In this document: piece after piece, positions 17,126 to 27,797 of the stretch | Numbering within the stretch: the stretch's first letter is position 1 | Layout of the letters: the number at the start of each line of letters is the position of its first letter | Assembly (NCBI GenBank): GCA_030167125.1 | Contig: CP126531.1 | Location: 310,001 to 374,000 of the forward strand | Origin: Rhodanobacteraceae bacterium | GTDB lineage: Bacteria; Pseudomonadota; Gammaproteobacteria; Xanthomonadales; Rhodanobacteraceae | DNA length: 64,000 nucleotides | Direction: 5' to 3' | Made by a program: the position numbers and the translations under genes | The notes under the pieces: model-generated | What the model was told of the DNA's origin: nothing | Databases searched by the model: none | Seen by the model: the letters and a program-made list of their open reading frames with translations, nothing else

Positions 17126-19822
17126 GTGCTGACGCTCAAGACCTACCAGCAAAACGCGCTGACCGCCCTGCGCGATTTCCTGCGCGCAGCACGCGGCAAG
17201 CCGGTGGCGGAGGCATTCGCGGATGCGCTGGCCGGGCAGCAACGCGATCCGCAGCGCGAGAACTACCACGCGATCTTCGGCGACACGCCTTGCGTATGCC
17301 TGCGCGTGCCGACCGGCGGCGGCAAGACCCTGCTGGCCGCGCACGCGGTCGCCATCGCCGGCGAATGCACACTGGATTCCGATGCGCCGGTCGCGCTGTG
17401 GCTAACGCCTTCCGATGCCATCCGCACGCAAACGCTGGAGGCGCTGAACAACGCGCACCATCCCTACCGGCAGGCGCTGGCCGAGCACTTCGGCGAGCGG
17501 GTGCGGGTATGCGACCTGGAAAGCCTGCAAACGATCGGACCGCAGGAAGCCGGCCGCGCCTGCATCGTGATCGTCGCGACGATCCAGTCGTTCAACGTGC
17601 GCAGTACCGCGATCCGCAACGTGTATGCGTTCGACGAATCGCTGCAGGCGCAGTTCGCCGATCTGCCAGTGAATCGAACCGAGGGACTGGATCGCGTCAC
17701 GCAGGACGATTTGATTCCCGGCGGCGTGCTGACGGAGAAAGACATCGGCCGGGTGAAGTGGTCGGTCGCCAACTGGCTGCACCTGCAGAAGCCCGTCGTG
17801 ATCGTGGACGAGGCGCACAACAACCGCACCGACACGTTCTTCAAGTCGCTGGGCCGGCTCAATCCCGGTTGCATCATCGAGCTGACCGCAACGCCGGTGG
17901 CCGGCAACAACGTGCTCTATCACGTGGGCGCGGCGGAGCTGAAGGCCGAGCAGATGATCAAGCTGCCGGTGGTGCTGGCCGAACATCCGGACGGTTGGCA
18001 AAGCTGCCTGCGCGACGCACTGCTGACGCGCGAGCGGCTGGAACTGATCGCGCAGAAAGAGAGCGACTACCTGCGGCCGATCGTGTTGGTCCAGGCACAA
18101 CCCAAGGGCGGCGAAGCGACGGTGGACGTGGTGTGCGCGTATCTGATCGAGGAATTGCACATTCCTGAGAATCAGATCGCGGTGGCGACCGGCGCGCAGA
18201 AGGAACTGGACGGCATCGACCTGTTCGATCCGGCCTGCCTGGTGCGTTGCGTGATCACGGTCGAGGCGCTGAAGGAAGGCTGGGATTGTTCGTTCGCCTA
18301 CGTGCTGGCCTCGCTGCAATCGGTCAATTCGGCCAAGGACGTGGAGCAGTTGCTGGGCCGCGTGCTGCGCATGCCGTACGCGAAGACGCGCACGCAGGAA
18401 GAATTGAACCGCGCCTACGCGCACATCGTGGCCGAAAACTTCGCCGAAGCCGCGGCGAACCTGGCCGACCGCATGGTGCAGAACATGGGCTTCGAGCGCT
18501 ACGAGGCGGCGGCGGCCCTGCAACCGCAGCAAGGCGCGTTCCCCGAAGTGCAGGATGCGGCCGCGCCGCGCAAGCCGCCCGCGATTCCCGACTGCGCCAT
18601 CCAACTCGACACGGCGCCCGACACGCAACACTGGCCACCCGAAGTGAAGCAGGCCGTTGAAATCCGCACGACTTCGCAAGGTGCGACGGTGCTGGTGCGT
18701 GGTAGCGCGCCTGCGGAGACGCTGGCGCAGGCGGAAACATTCATCGAGCAATCGGTGCCGGCCAAGGCGCGTGAGAGCGTGCGCGCACAGTTCGATGCGC
18801 ACCGTGCGTTGCGCCGTGCGTTGCTTGCCCCTGCGCAACTCGGCGCCAGCTTCGCGCCGGTGCCGCAACTTTGCCTAGATCTGGACGGGCATCTGGAACT
18901 GGTCGAACGCGAGACGCTGAGCGAACTGGGCGATTGGGATTTGCTGGACGGCAAGGTGCAGCTGGCCAACTTTGCGATCCGCGAATCCATCAACGTGTTC
19001 GAAGTGGACGTGAAGGATGCGGGCGTCACCTACAAATATGCCGACGCCCGGCAACTGCATCTGGATGCGGTCCAAGGCACCGTGAGCGAGCAGGACCTGG
19101 TGCGTTGGCTGGATGCGGAGGTGCGCCAGCCATGGATTCCGCAGCGGCAGTTGCAAGCGTACCTGGTGAAGATGCTGACGCACCTGATCCACGAACGCGG
19201 GTTTTCGTTGACGGCGCTGGTGCGCGCGCGGCATCCGCTGGCACAGGCGATCAGCGCGGAAATCGAACGGCTGCGCGAAGCGGCGATGGGCAAGGGATTC
19301 CAGAAGCGCCTGTTCGACATGCGCGTCCCGGAGCGCACCGACGCGGAGCAATTCAGTTTCCGCTTCCAGCCGGGCCAATATCCGGCGCGGAACGTCTACC
19401 GCGGGCGCTACGAGTTCACCAAGCACTTCTATCCGGTGATCCACGATCTGCGCGAAAAGACGGACGCGGGCAAGAAGTCCGAGGAGTTCCTGTGCGCGCA
19501 GGCGCTTGACGTGCATCCCAAGGTGAAGCAATGGGTGCGCAACATCGAACGCCAGGAGAAGTTTTCGTTCTGGCTGCCGACCGCGACGGATTATTTCTAC
19601 CCGGATTTCGTGGCCGAACTGGACGATGGTCGCGTGCTTGCGGTGGAATACAAGGGCGAGCCGTACAAGACCAACGACGATTCGCGCGAGAAGATGCAGG
19701 TCGGCGCGCAGTGGGAGAAATCCAGCGGCGGGCATTGCCTGTTCCTGTTCGCGGTGGCCGAGGACGAGGATGGCCGTTCAGTCGAGCGGCAGATCGCGGA
19801 CAAGCTGGCCGTGAAGGGCTGA
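17126..19822 (+). CDS. Type III restriction endonuclease subunit (Res 1)
   Basis: An 898-aa DEAD/H helicase-nuclease that cleaves DNA after ATP-driven communication between two inversely oriented Mod sites. The helicase core shows Walker A VPTGGGKTLLAAH (about residues 62-74), Walker B VDEAHNN (about 228), motif III ELTATPVAGN, and motif VI QLLGRVLRMPYAKT (about 407). The C-terminal nuclease has the PD-(D/E)xK signature FYPDFVAELDDGRVLAVEYKG (about 823-843). I chose GTG 17,126 because the family start is close to LTLKTYQQNAL; a TTG 15 bp upstream is the alternative. The protein is full length and looks functional. Confidence 0.92.
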   Translation: MLTLKTYQQNALTALRDFLRAARGKPVAEAFADALAGQQRDPQRENYHAIFGDTPCVCLRVPTGGGKTLLAAHAVAIAGECTLDSDAPVALWLTPSDAIRTQTLEALNNAHHPYRQALAEHFGERVRVCDLESLQTIGPQEAGRACIVIVATIQSFNVRSTAIRNVYAFDESLQAQFADLPVNRTEGLDRVTQDDLIPGGVLTEKDIGRVKWSVANWLHLQKPVVIVDEAHNNRTDTFFKSLGRLNPGCIIELTATPVAGNNVLYHVGAAELKAEQMIKLPVVLAEHPDGWQSCLRDALLTRERLELIAQKESDYLRPIVLVQAQPKGGEATVDVVCAYLIEELHIPENQIAVATGAQKELDGIDLFDPACLVRCVITVEALKEGWDCSFAYVLASLQSVNSAKDVEQLLGRVLRMPYAKTRTQEELNRAYAHIVAENFAEAAANLADRMVQNMGFERYEAAAALQPQQGAFPEVQDAAAPRKPPAIPDCAIQLDTAPDTQHWPPEVKQAVEIRTTSQGATVLVRGSAPAETLAQAETFIEQSVPAKARESVRAQFDAHRALRRALLAPAQLGASFAPVPQLCLDLDGHLELVERETLSELGDWDLLDGKVQLANFAIRESINVFEVDVKDAGVTYKYADARQLHLDAVQGTVSEQDLVRWLDAEVRQPWIPQRQLQAYLVKMLTHLIHERGFSLTALVRARHPLAQAISAEIERLREAAMGKGFQKRLFDMRVPERTDAEQFSFRFQPGQYPARNVYRGRYEFTKHFYPVIHDLREKTDAGKKSEEFLCAQALDVHPKVKQWVRNIERQEKFSFWLPTATDYFYPDFVAELDDGRVLAVEYKGEPYKTNDDSREKMQVGAQWEKSSGGHCLFLFAVAEDEDGRSVERQIADKLAVKG

Positions 19823-19939
19823 TCAATCCGCTTTGACGTCCCGCGGATGCGGAAATCCAGTGTCCGTGCCGCGACTATGCAGGGCGAAGGTTCAGAGTCT
19901 TGATCCGTGAGACGGCGCCGCGGCAAGATGCATCCGCGC

Positions 19940-20302
19940 ATGAAGTTCTCCCTCGAACCTTCGACGCTTCACAAGGCGCTCCGCGCGATGCAGCGGCGGC
20001 ATCCGCTCAATCCACGGCGCGATTCGCGGCTGCGAATCATGGCAACCGCGGATGGGGTGACCCTTGAAACCAATCTGACCGGGGCATTCCTGCCCGCCCA
20101 CGTCGCGGTGGCGGGCGGCTGCGAGGTCAGCCGCGAATCGGTCACGCGCGTGGCCGGCACTTTCCCGCGCGGGAAGCCGGTCACCGTGGAAGCACGCGAC
20201 GGATGGCTGCGCGTCGGCGGCTGGAGCATCGAAACCAGCGCGCAGTTCACGTCACGGGAGAACGAGCGCTATTCCAACGACAATCAGGGGGAAACATGTT
20301 GA
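19940..20302 (+). CDS. Small protein resembling a single DNA sliding-clamp (DnaN) domain
   Basis: A 120-aa protein that I do not recognise as a named family but which looks like the first domain of the beta sliding clamp. It has the opening MKFSLEPSTLHKALRAM, then LRIMATADGVTLETNL (matching the L-x-ADG-x-L-x-GT pattern of DnaN strand pairs), then GKPVTVEARDGWLRVGGWS (matching the clamp's P-G-x-x-V-x-V-x...L-x-V-R-S-G). DnaN normally has three such domains in about 366 residues. An ATG at 19,928 would add four residues. It overlaps the next gene by 7 bp and follows the restriction gene by 117 bp. Confidence 0.65.
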   Translation: MKFSLEPSTLHKALRAMQRRHPLNPRRDSRLRIMATADGVTLETNLTGAFLPAHVAVAGGCEVSRESVTRVAGTFPRGKPVTVEARDGWLRVGGWSIETSAQFTSRENERYSNDNQGETC

Positions 20303-20874
20303 GCCAACGTTTTACCCAAGCCGTGGATTACGCGCGCGAGGCACACGCCTCGCAAACGCGCAAGGGCACTTCGATTCCGTACATCGCGCACCTGCTGGGC
20401 GTCGCCAGCCTGGTGCTGGACTACGGCGGCGATGAGGACCAGGCGATCGCCGCGCTGCTGCACGACACCATCGAGGACCAAGGCGAGCACCACGAAGCGG
20501 TCATCCGCCGGCAGTTCGGCGATCGCGTGGCCGGCATCGTGCTGGCTTGCACGGACGGTACCTTGGAAGGCAAGGATGTGCCGCCCGAGCAGAAACGCGC
20601 CGATTGGGAGCAACGCAAGCGGCGGTATCTCGCGCATCTGGCCGATGAGCCGGGTGATGCGTTGCTGGTCAGCGGCTGCGACAAGCTGCACAACGCGCGC
20701 GCGATCGTTGCCGACCTGCGTGCGGTCGGCCCCGCGGTGTTCGAACGCTTCACCGGCAGGCGCGATGGCACGTTGTGGTACTACCGCGAGATCGCGGATG
20801 TGTTCAGCCGGCGCGGTGTGCCGATGGCCGGTGAACTGCGAAATGCCGTCGAGGCCATGGCAATGGAGTTCTGA
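20296..20874 (+). CDS. HD-domain phosphohydrolase (RelA/SpoT-hydrolase-like)
   Basis: A 192-aa metal-dependent phosphohydrolase. It opens with FTQAVDYAREAHASQTRKG, then PYIAHLLGVA (first His), ALLHDTIED (the HD pair at about residues 53-54), and the downstream Asp in SGCDKLHNARAIVADL, the arrangement of SpoT/MESH1-type (p)ppGpp hydrolases. It may degrade an alarmone or a modified nucleotide. It has no synthetase domain. It is preceded by an AGGGGG ribosome site, overlaps the clamp-like gene and is 1 bp from the CYTH gene, so all three are probably one transcription unit. Confidence 0.88.
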   Translation: MLSQRFTQAVDYAREAHASQTRKGTSIPYIAHLLGVASLVLDYGGDEDQAIAALLHDTIEDQGEHHEAVIRRQFGDRVAGIVLACTDGTLEGKDVPPEQKRADWEQRKRRYLAHLADEPGDALLVSGCDKLHNARAIVADLRAVGPAVFERFTGRRDGTLWYYREIADVFSRRGVPMAGELRNAVEAMAMEF

Positions 20875-20875
20875 C

Positions 20876-21274
20876 GTGGCGACCGAAATCGAACGCAAGT
20901 TTCTTGTTTCAGGCGAGGGGTGGCGGCAAGCAACACCGCGCAGGCTGGCGCAAGGCTATTTGAACCGCGACAAATACCGCACCGTTCGCATTCGCATCGA
21001 CGAAAACAAAGCGTTTCTCACCGTGAAGGGAATTACTTCCGGCGCGAGCCGGGCGGAATACGAGTACGCCGTTCCGCTTGGCGATGCGGAACAGATGCTT
21101 GCCATGTGCGATGGCGCAATCGTCGAGAAACGGCGGCACGTGATGGAGGAAGGCGGCACGCGCTGGGAGGTCGATGAATTCCTGGGCGCCAACGAAGGAT
21201 TGCTCATCGCGGAAGTCGAACTGGATTCCGCGGATCAGGCGTTTGCCAAGCCGAGTTGGCTGGTGAGGAAGTGA
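20876..21274 (+). CDS. CYTH-domain protein (short triphosphate tunnel metalloenzyme)
   Basis: A 132-aa protein with the CYTH signature EIERKFLV (residues 4-11), followed by Arg/Lys/Glu-rich strands that line the triphosphate tunnel (TVRIRIDENKAFLTVKG, RAEYEYAVPL, RRHVMEEGGTRWEVDEFLG, LLIAEVEL). Relatives hydrolyse inorganic triphosphate or act on thiamine triphosphate or nucleotides. The length fits the short bacterial CYTH class. A GTG start is used, one base after the stop of the HD gene. Co-occurrence with an HD hydrolase suggests a joint role in phosphate or nucleotide metabolism; the substrate is unknown. Confidence 0.92.
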   Translation: MATEIERKFLVSGEGWRQATPRRLAQGYLNRDKYRTVRIRIDENKAFLTVKGITSGASRAEYEYAVPLGDAEQMLAMCDGAIVEKRRHVMEEGGTRWEVDEFLGANEGLLIAEVELDSADQAFAKPSWLVRK

Positions 21275-21494
21275 CCGAAGACCCGCGCTTCTTTAATTCG
21301 AATCTTGCCGAACGCCCTTGGTGTTCTTGGGCTCTTGAGGAACGACAGCGGCTTGGCTGAGCGCAGGCGTCGAAATGCTCAGGTCCCGCCAGTTCTGCTT
21401 TGACGCGGTACTGCAGCGCCTGCGCGCCCGGCCGAGCCTCGGGATGCCGAAAAGGCTATGATCGTTCGCAAGGTGCCACGCGACGAGGCGAGTG

Positions 21495-21836
21495 ATGGGC
21501 GCTGAAACGGATCCTCGCGAAATCGAATTCCAGGCGCAGTTCGAGGCGCTGCGCCGGCATTTCGTGCAGGAGCTTCCGGCGCGCCGGGCCGCGCTGGTTT
21601 CCGCGTGGGGCGATTGCGCGGATGGCGGTGACGAGGCGCCGTGGCAGCGCCTGCGCGACGTCGCGCACAAGTTGTCGGGGTCGGCGCCGAACTATGGACT
21701 GGAAGCCGTGGGCGACATCGCGCGCGGGCTCGACAAGCTGCTTTCGGGACGCACGCCATGCCGCGAGCGGGCGGCGGCCGGCAGCGTGGTGACGGATCTC
21801 ACCGTCGCGCTGGATGAAGCCATTGCGGCGTCCTGA
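21495..21836 (+). CDS. Hpt-domain phosphotransfer protein
   Basis: A small (113 aa) histidine-phosphotransfer protein. A four-helix bundle is predicted, with the phospho-accepting residue in VAHKLSGSAPNYGL (His58) matching the Hpt consensus H-x-L-x-G-S/A-x-x-x-x-G. It would pass a phosphoryl group between a hybrid kinase and a response regulator, but no such partner is encoded nearby. ATG 21,495 was preferred to the GTG three bases upstream. The 220 bp before it show no gene. Confidence 0.85.
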   Translation: MGAETDPREIEFQAQFEALRRHFVQELPARRAALVSAWGDCADGGDEAPWQRLRDVAHKLSGSAPNYGLEAVGDIARGLDKLLSGRTPCRERAAAGSVVTDLTVALDEAIAAS

Positions 21837-21906
21837 TGCACCGGTGGTTCCGGTTGCGGCTGGCCGGTATGCTTCGAAGTCCAGTGCAGGCAACAGGTGA
21901 AGGCGC

Positions 21907-22830
21907 GTGGCCGGCAAAGCGAAATCCGTATCCCTGATCGGCGCCCCGACCGACATCGGCGCGGGCGCGCGCGGCGCATCGATGGGTCCCGAGGCGTTGC
22001 GCGTCGCGGGATTGCCGCAGGCGCTTGCGGCGCGCGGACTCGACGTCGTCGATCGCGGCAATCTCGCCGGGCCGATCAACCCGTGGCAACCGCCGCGTGA
22101 CGGTTATCGCCATCTCGCCGAGGTCGTCGCCTGGAATCGCGCGCTGATGGAAGCCGAATTGGCGGAACTGCAAATGGGCCGCATGCCGATCCTGCTGGGT
22201 GGTGACCACTGCCTCGGCATCGGCTCGATCAGCGCCGTCGCGCGGCATTGCCGCGAGCACGGGCGCAAGCTGCGCGTGTTCTGGCTGGATGCGCACGCGG
22301 ATTTCAACACCGCCGAAATCACGCCGTCCGGCAACATCCACGGCATGCCGGTGGCCTGCCTGTGCGGCCACGGCCCGCAGGAACTGGTCTCGATGAGCGG
22401 GGCGGTGCCGGCGATCACGCCCGACGTGGTGCGCCAGATCGGCATCCGTTCGGTCGATCCCGCGGAAAAGCGCCTGGTCCACGACGTCGGCCTCGACATC
22501 TACGACATGCGCTACATCGACGAGGTCGGAATGCGGCGCGTGATGGAGGAAGCGCTCGACGGCGTGGACGCCGACACACACCTGCACGTGAGTTTCGACG
22601 TCGATTTCCTCGATCCGTCGATCGCGCCCGCCGTCGGCACCACCGTGCCGGGCGGCCCCAGCTACCGCGAGGCGCAGCTGTGCATGGAGATGATCGCCGA
22701 CAGCGGCCGCGCCGCATCGCTGGACATCATGGAACTGAACCCGGCGCTGGACGAGCACAACCGCACGGCCGAACTGGTGGTGGACCTGGTGGAAAGCCTG
22801 TTCGGCAAGTCCACCTTGATGCGCGCCTGA
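21907..22830 (+). CDS. rocF: Arginase
   Basis: Arginase (307 aa) hydrolyses L-arginine to ornithine and urea using two Mn2+ ions. The manganese ligands are visible in GGDHCLGIGS (about residues 98-107), DAHADFNT (about 127-134) and SFDVDFLDPSIAP (about 228-240), and the substrate loop SGNIHGMPVACLCG follows the second motif. The N-terminus MAGKAKSVSLIGAPTDIGAG, read from a GTG codon, fits the family. There is no urease or ornithine gene beside it, and it appears monocistronic. Confidence 0.96.
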   Translation: MAGKAKSVSLIGAPTDIGAGARGASMGPEALRVAGLPQALAARGLDVVDRGNLAGPINPWQPPRDGYRHLAEVVAWNRALMEAELAELQMGRMPILLGGDHCLGIGSISAVARHCREHGRKLRVFWLDAHADFNTAEITPSGNIHGMPVACLCGHGPQELVSMSGAVPAITPDVVRQIGIRSVDPAEKRLVHDVGLDIYDMRYIDEVGMRRVMEEALDGVDADTHLHVSFDVDFLDPSIAPAVGTTVPGGPSYREAQLCMEMIADSGRAASLDIMELNPALDEHNRTAELVVDLVESLFGKSTLMRA

Positions 22831-22848
22831 AAAACCGGAAGCGGTTTC
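22831..22848 (+). terminator. Possible weak terminator after arginase
   Basis: A short inverted repeat AAACCG-GAAG-CGGTTT begins 1 bp after the arginase stop. The stem has only six pairs and there is no long T-run beyond the three bases in the arm, so this is tentative. Confidence 0.3.
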
Positions 22849-23042
22849 GTCGGGGTGGGCGCTATCCCGTCATTCGGATTCGCGGCGATCAGGGACGATC
22901 GCACGAGAAAACGAGACGCCCATCATTCTTTCAGGCTTCCCGGGTCAACAAGTGTGTCAATGGCGGGGCGTGAGCATGGCTCTTGCAGAGATCGGCTCGA
23001 CGCCGCGGTTGCGCGGCGAGAGAGAAGCGTGCAGGCACCCCC

Positions 23043-24848
23043 GTGGCCAGGCTCCCGCAAACCTTCAGCATCCTCGCTGCGATTCCCGGCGCGCGCGCGG
23101 CCTTGCGCTGGTGCGGCTGGGCGGGCATCGGCGTGCTGGTGCTGCCGGCGGTGATGCTGGCGGTGCTGGCCGCCACCGGCGACCGGGACGCCGGCGGCTC
23201 GGTCCTGGTCTGGGTCTTGGTGTTCGCCGGCCTGCTGGCGCTTGCGGCCGCGGGTTACGCGATGATCCTGGTGCTCTCGAGCTTGCGGCGCATGACCGAA
23301 CTGGCCCAGGTGCTGTGCGAACGCAGCAACGGGCCGGTGTTCGTGAAGGACGCCACGCACCGCTACCGCTTCGCCAATGGTGAAGCCGCCGCGCTGGTCG
23401 GGCGCCAGCCCGCGGACATCCTCGGCCAGCGCGACAACGAACTCGATCCCGGCCCCGTCGCGCTCGCCTTCGAGGAAAACGATCGGGTCTGCCTGGATCG
23501 CGACCTGCCGACCCTGTTCCGCGAAACCCAGCAGACCCCGGACGGCGAACGTTCCTTCCTCGTCGGCAAGTATCCGTTGCACGATGCGCGCGGGCGCATC
23601 GCCGGGTTGCTCGGCGTGGCGCGCGACGTTTCCGACGAGCTGACCTTGCAGAGCATCAGCCGCCGCCGCGCCGACGAAATGCGCGTGTGGTTCGACCTCA
23701 ATCCATTGCCGGTGGTGATCTTCGCGGGCGCGGAGCTGCGCATCCTCAACGCCAATCCGGCCGCGCTGCAATGCTACGGCTACGATCGCGAACGCATGCT
23801 GCGTCTGCGCCTGCCGGATCTGTTCGCGGAAGAAGAAGCCGCGCGCCTGCACGCGTACCTGCGCAAGGAGGGCCGCGCGCTTCCGCCGGGCAGCGTCGCC
23901 TGGAAACACCGCAAAGTCGACGGCGAGCTGTTCGACGTGATCACCGACATGGGCAACCTGCCGCACGAGCCGTTGCCGTCGCACCTGATGCTGGTGCGCG
24001 ACGTGTCCGCCGAGCAGGCGGCCAGGAGCGCGCTGGACGAGGCCGAGGCGCGCTACGAGGATTTGATCGAATCCGGGCTGGCGATGGTGTGGATGCACGA
24101 CCCGGAAGGCCGCCTGCTGTGGGTGAATGCCGCGATGGCCGACGCGCTGGGCTACGAGCGCGAAAGCATGGCCGGCCGCGCGTTGTCGGACTTCATGGCC
24201 GAGGAAGCGCAAGAACACTGGGCCGATTACCTCGATCGCACCCGCAGCCTGAAGCGCGATACCGGCTTGCTGCATTTCGTGTCGCGCAACGGCGAGCGGC
24301 GCGTGTGGCAATACCACTTCGTGTGCTATCCCGACGCCGAGCCGGAACCCTACGTGTTGTGCTCGGCGCAGGACGTCACCCTGCGCCACCGCTACGAACT
24401 GCGGGTGCGCGAGCAGAACCGCCGCGATCCGCTGACCGGCTTCCATACCCGGCGCTACCTCGACGCGTTCTCGATGCAGGCCACCGTCGACCAGGAATGG
24501 GGCTGCGTGGTGGTGGACGTGGACTACTTCCGCCAGTTGAACGCCAGCGAGGGCCGCGCGCGCGGCGACGAGGTGCTGCGCGACCTGGCGCACCTGCTGA
24601 AGAACCACGCCGGTTCGGACGACGAACTGGTGCGGATGGGCGGCGACGAATTCGCGATCGTGCTTCCCCGCGCCACCGTCGACACGGTGCGCGAGCTGGC
24701 GGACCGGCTGGCCGCGGCGTCACGCGATGGCATGCCGGCTGTGTTCTCGCTGGGCTGGGCCGTGCGCGAAGCCGGCGAACCGCTGGAGTCGACCCTGCGC
24801 CGCGCCGACAAGGTGCTGCTGCGGAACCGCGCGCGCGAACGCAGTTGA
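23043..24848 (+). CDS. Membrane-anchored PAS-PAS-PAS-GGDEF diguanylate cyclase
   Basis: A 601-aa enzyme likely to make cyclic di-GMP in response to a signal sensed by its PAS domains. Two hydrophobic helices lie near the N-terminus (about residues 22-42 and 52-75). Three PAS modules follow (GPVFVKDATHRYRFANGEAA at about 95; WFDLNPLPVVIFAGAELRIL at about 220; DLIESGLAMVWMHDPEGRLL at about 340). The C-terminal cyclase has DPLTGFHTRRYLDAF, VVVDVDYFRQLN and an intact active-site RMGGDEFAIVLP (about 536-547). No RxxD inhibitory site and no EAL domain are seen. GTG 23,043 was chosen; an upstream TTG would add 20 Arg-rich residues. Confidence 0.92.
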   Translation: MARLPQTFSILAAIPGARAALRWCGWAGIGVLVLPAVMLAVLAATGDRDAGGSVLVWVLVFAGLLALAAAGYAMILVLSSLRRMTELAQVLCERSNGPVFVKDATHRYRFANGEAAALVGRQPADILGQRDNELDPGPVALAFEENDRVCLDRDLPTLFRETQQTPDGERSFLVGKYPLHDARGRIAGLLGVARDVSDELTLQSISRRRADEMRVWFDLNPLPVVIFAGAELRILNANPAALQCYGYDRERMLRLRLPDLFAEEEAARLHAYLRKEGRALPPGSVAWKHRKVDGELFDVITDMGNLPHEPLPSHLMLVRDVSAEQAARSALDEAEARYEDLIESGLAMVWMHDPEGRLLWVNAAMADALGYERESMAGRALSDFMAEEAQEHWADYLDRTRSLKRDTGLLHFVSRNGERRVWQYHFVCYPDAEPEPYVLCSAQDVTLRHRYELRVREQNRRDPLTGFHTRRYLDAFSMQATVDQEWGCVVVDVDYFRQLNASEGRARGDEVLRDLAHLLKNHAGSDDELVRMGGDEFAIVLPRATVDTVRELADRLAAASRDGMPAVFSLGWAVREAGEPLESTLRRADKVLLRNRARERS

Positions 24849-24923
24849 TTGCGCGCAGGCCGCGCCGCGCTTAGCATTCCCCGTTTGCCTTGCCGGCTTG
24901 GCCGGCGTGTGGAGCATGTGGGA

Positions 24924-26690
<1,767 letters not shown>

Positions 26691-26691
26691 T

Positions 26692-26818
26692 CCACCCCCT
26701 TCGGTACGAAGGGGGTCGCTGCGCAGCAGCGGGGGGATGCCTCGCGGAGCAAAAGCCATCCCCCTCTCGCGCTGCGCGCGCGTTCGCTACGCTCCGCCCT
26801 TCCTGCGGAAGGGGGAAG
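26692..26818. repeat. REP-like intergenic repeat, family R1, copy B (inverted)
   Basis: Immediately after the aspS stop: CACCCCCTTCGGTACGAAGG hairpin, then GGGGGGATGC ... GCCATCCCCCTC, then CCTTCCTGCGGAAGGGGGAAG. It is the reverse orientation of copies at 1232 and 28,345, with an insertion of about 20 bp (CGCGCTGCGCGCGCGTTCGC) in the middle. It may act as the aspS terminator. Confidence 0.8.
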
Positions 26819-26929
26819 AAAATACCCGCATGCAACGTGACGGGCGGAGTGGGACGCCGCGATGTCGCGGTCGTAGCGGGCCGTGCCGTATTTCCCTAGA
26901 CTTTCAACTTTCAGCAAACGGTATCGCTC

Positions 26930-27649
26930 ATGGGACGTGGTCCATCCATCGCCGGCCGCAAGAACGCGCAGGACGCCAAGCGCGGCCAGGTCTTCACCAA
27001 GCTGGTGCGCGAAATCATGGTGGCCGCGCGCACCGGCGGCGGCGACGTCAACGGCAACGCGCGGCTGCGCACCGCGGTCGACAAGGCCATCGCCGCGTCG
27101 ATGCCCAAGGACAACATCGAGCGCGCGATCAAGAAGGCCACCGGCGAACTCGAAGGCGTGGTCTACGAGGAGCTGCATTTCGAAGGTTATGCGCCGGGCG
27201 GCGTCGCGGTGCTGGTCGAGTGCGTCACCGACAACCGCCAGCGCACCATTTCCGACGTGCGCCACGCCTTCACCAAGTTCGGCGGCAATCTCGGTACCGA
27301 CGGTTCGGTGGCGTACCTGTTCAAGAAGATCGGCGTGCTTTCGTACGCCGGTGGTGCCGATGAAGAAAAAATCATCGACGCCGCGATCGAAGCCGGCGCC
27401 GACGACGTGAAGGTGTGGCCGCAAGACGGCCAGATCGACGTGATCACCACGCCCGATTCGTTCGAAGCCGTGCGCGAGGCGATGGAGAAGGCGGGGCTCA
27501 AGCCCGACCACGCGGAGGTGACCATGCGCGCGGAACTCGACGTGCCGGTCGCGGCCGACCAGCTCGAAGCGGTGCAGGGCCTGCTCGCGCGCCTGGACGA
27601 ACTCGACGACGTGCAGGCCGTGCATTCCAACGCGGACCTTCCGCAATGA
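26930..27649 (+). CDS. yebC: YebC/PmpR family translational/transcriptional regulator
   Basis: A 239-aa YebC protein. The opening [20 protein letters not shown] differs slightly from the usual AGHSKWANIKHRK start but the rest is typical: [43 protein letters not shown], and [23 protein letters not shown]. Members bind DNA near quorum-sensing or RuvC genes, and YebC2-type proteins assist ribosomes at proline runs. It sits directly upstream of ruvC-ruvA, its usual neighbours. Confidence 0.96.
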   Translation: MGRGPSIAGRKNAQDAKRGQVFTKLVREIMVAARTGGGDVNGNARLRTAVDKAIAASMPKDNIERAIKKATGELEGVVYEELHFEGYAPGGVAVLVECVTDNRQRTISDVRHAFTKFGGNLGTDGSVAYLFKKIGVLSYAGGADEEKIIDAAIEAGADDVKVWPQDGQIDVITTPDSFEAVREAMEKAGLKPDHAEVTMRAELDVPVAADQLEAVQGLLARLDELDDVQAVHSNADLPQ

Positions 27650-27652
27650 AGC

Positions 27653-27790
27653 AGGGACCAGGGACCGGGGACCAGGGACGGGAGAAAAGCGCCGCGCGTC
27701 CGGGTTCTAATCGAGGTTGGCGCGTTCGCCGCGCTCGCTGACTGCAATGCGCACGCAGATGTCCGGTCCCCGGTCCCCGGTCCCCGGTCC
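27653..27790. repeat. Inverted pair of 7-bp tandem arrays between yebC and ruvC
   Basis: An imperfect array (units like AGGGACC/GGGGACC, about four copies, 27,653-27,680) and a perfect array of four CCGGTCC units (27,763-27,790) lie in opposite orientation around an 82-bp spacer. The two arrays can pair as a long hairpin just before the likely ruvC start. The unit is the same as that in mreC. Confidence 0.82.
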
Positions 27791-27797
27791 CCAATCA

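Noticed and set aside
27717..27797. Longer RuvC starting at TTG 27,717 or ATG 27,747
   Set aside because: The additional N-terminal residues are encoded by the heptamer array and are absent from the normal RuvC N-terminus.
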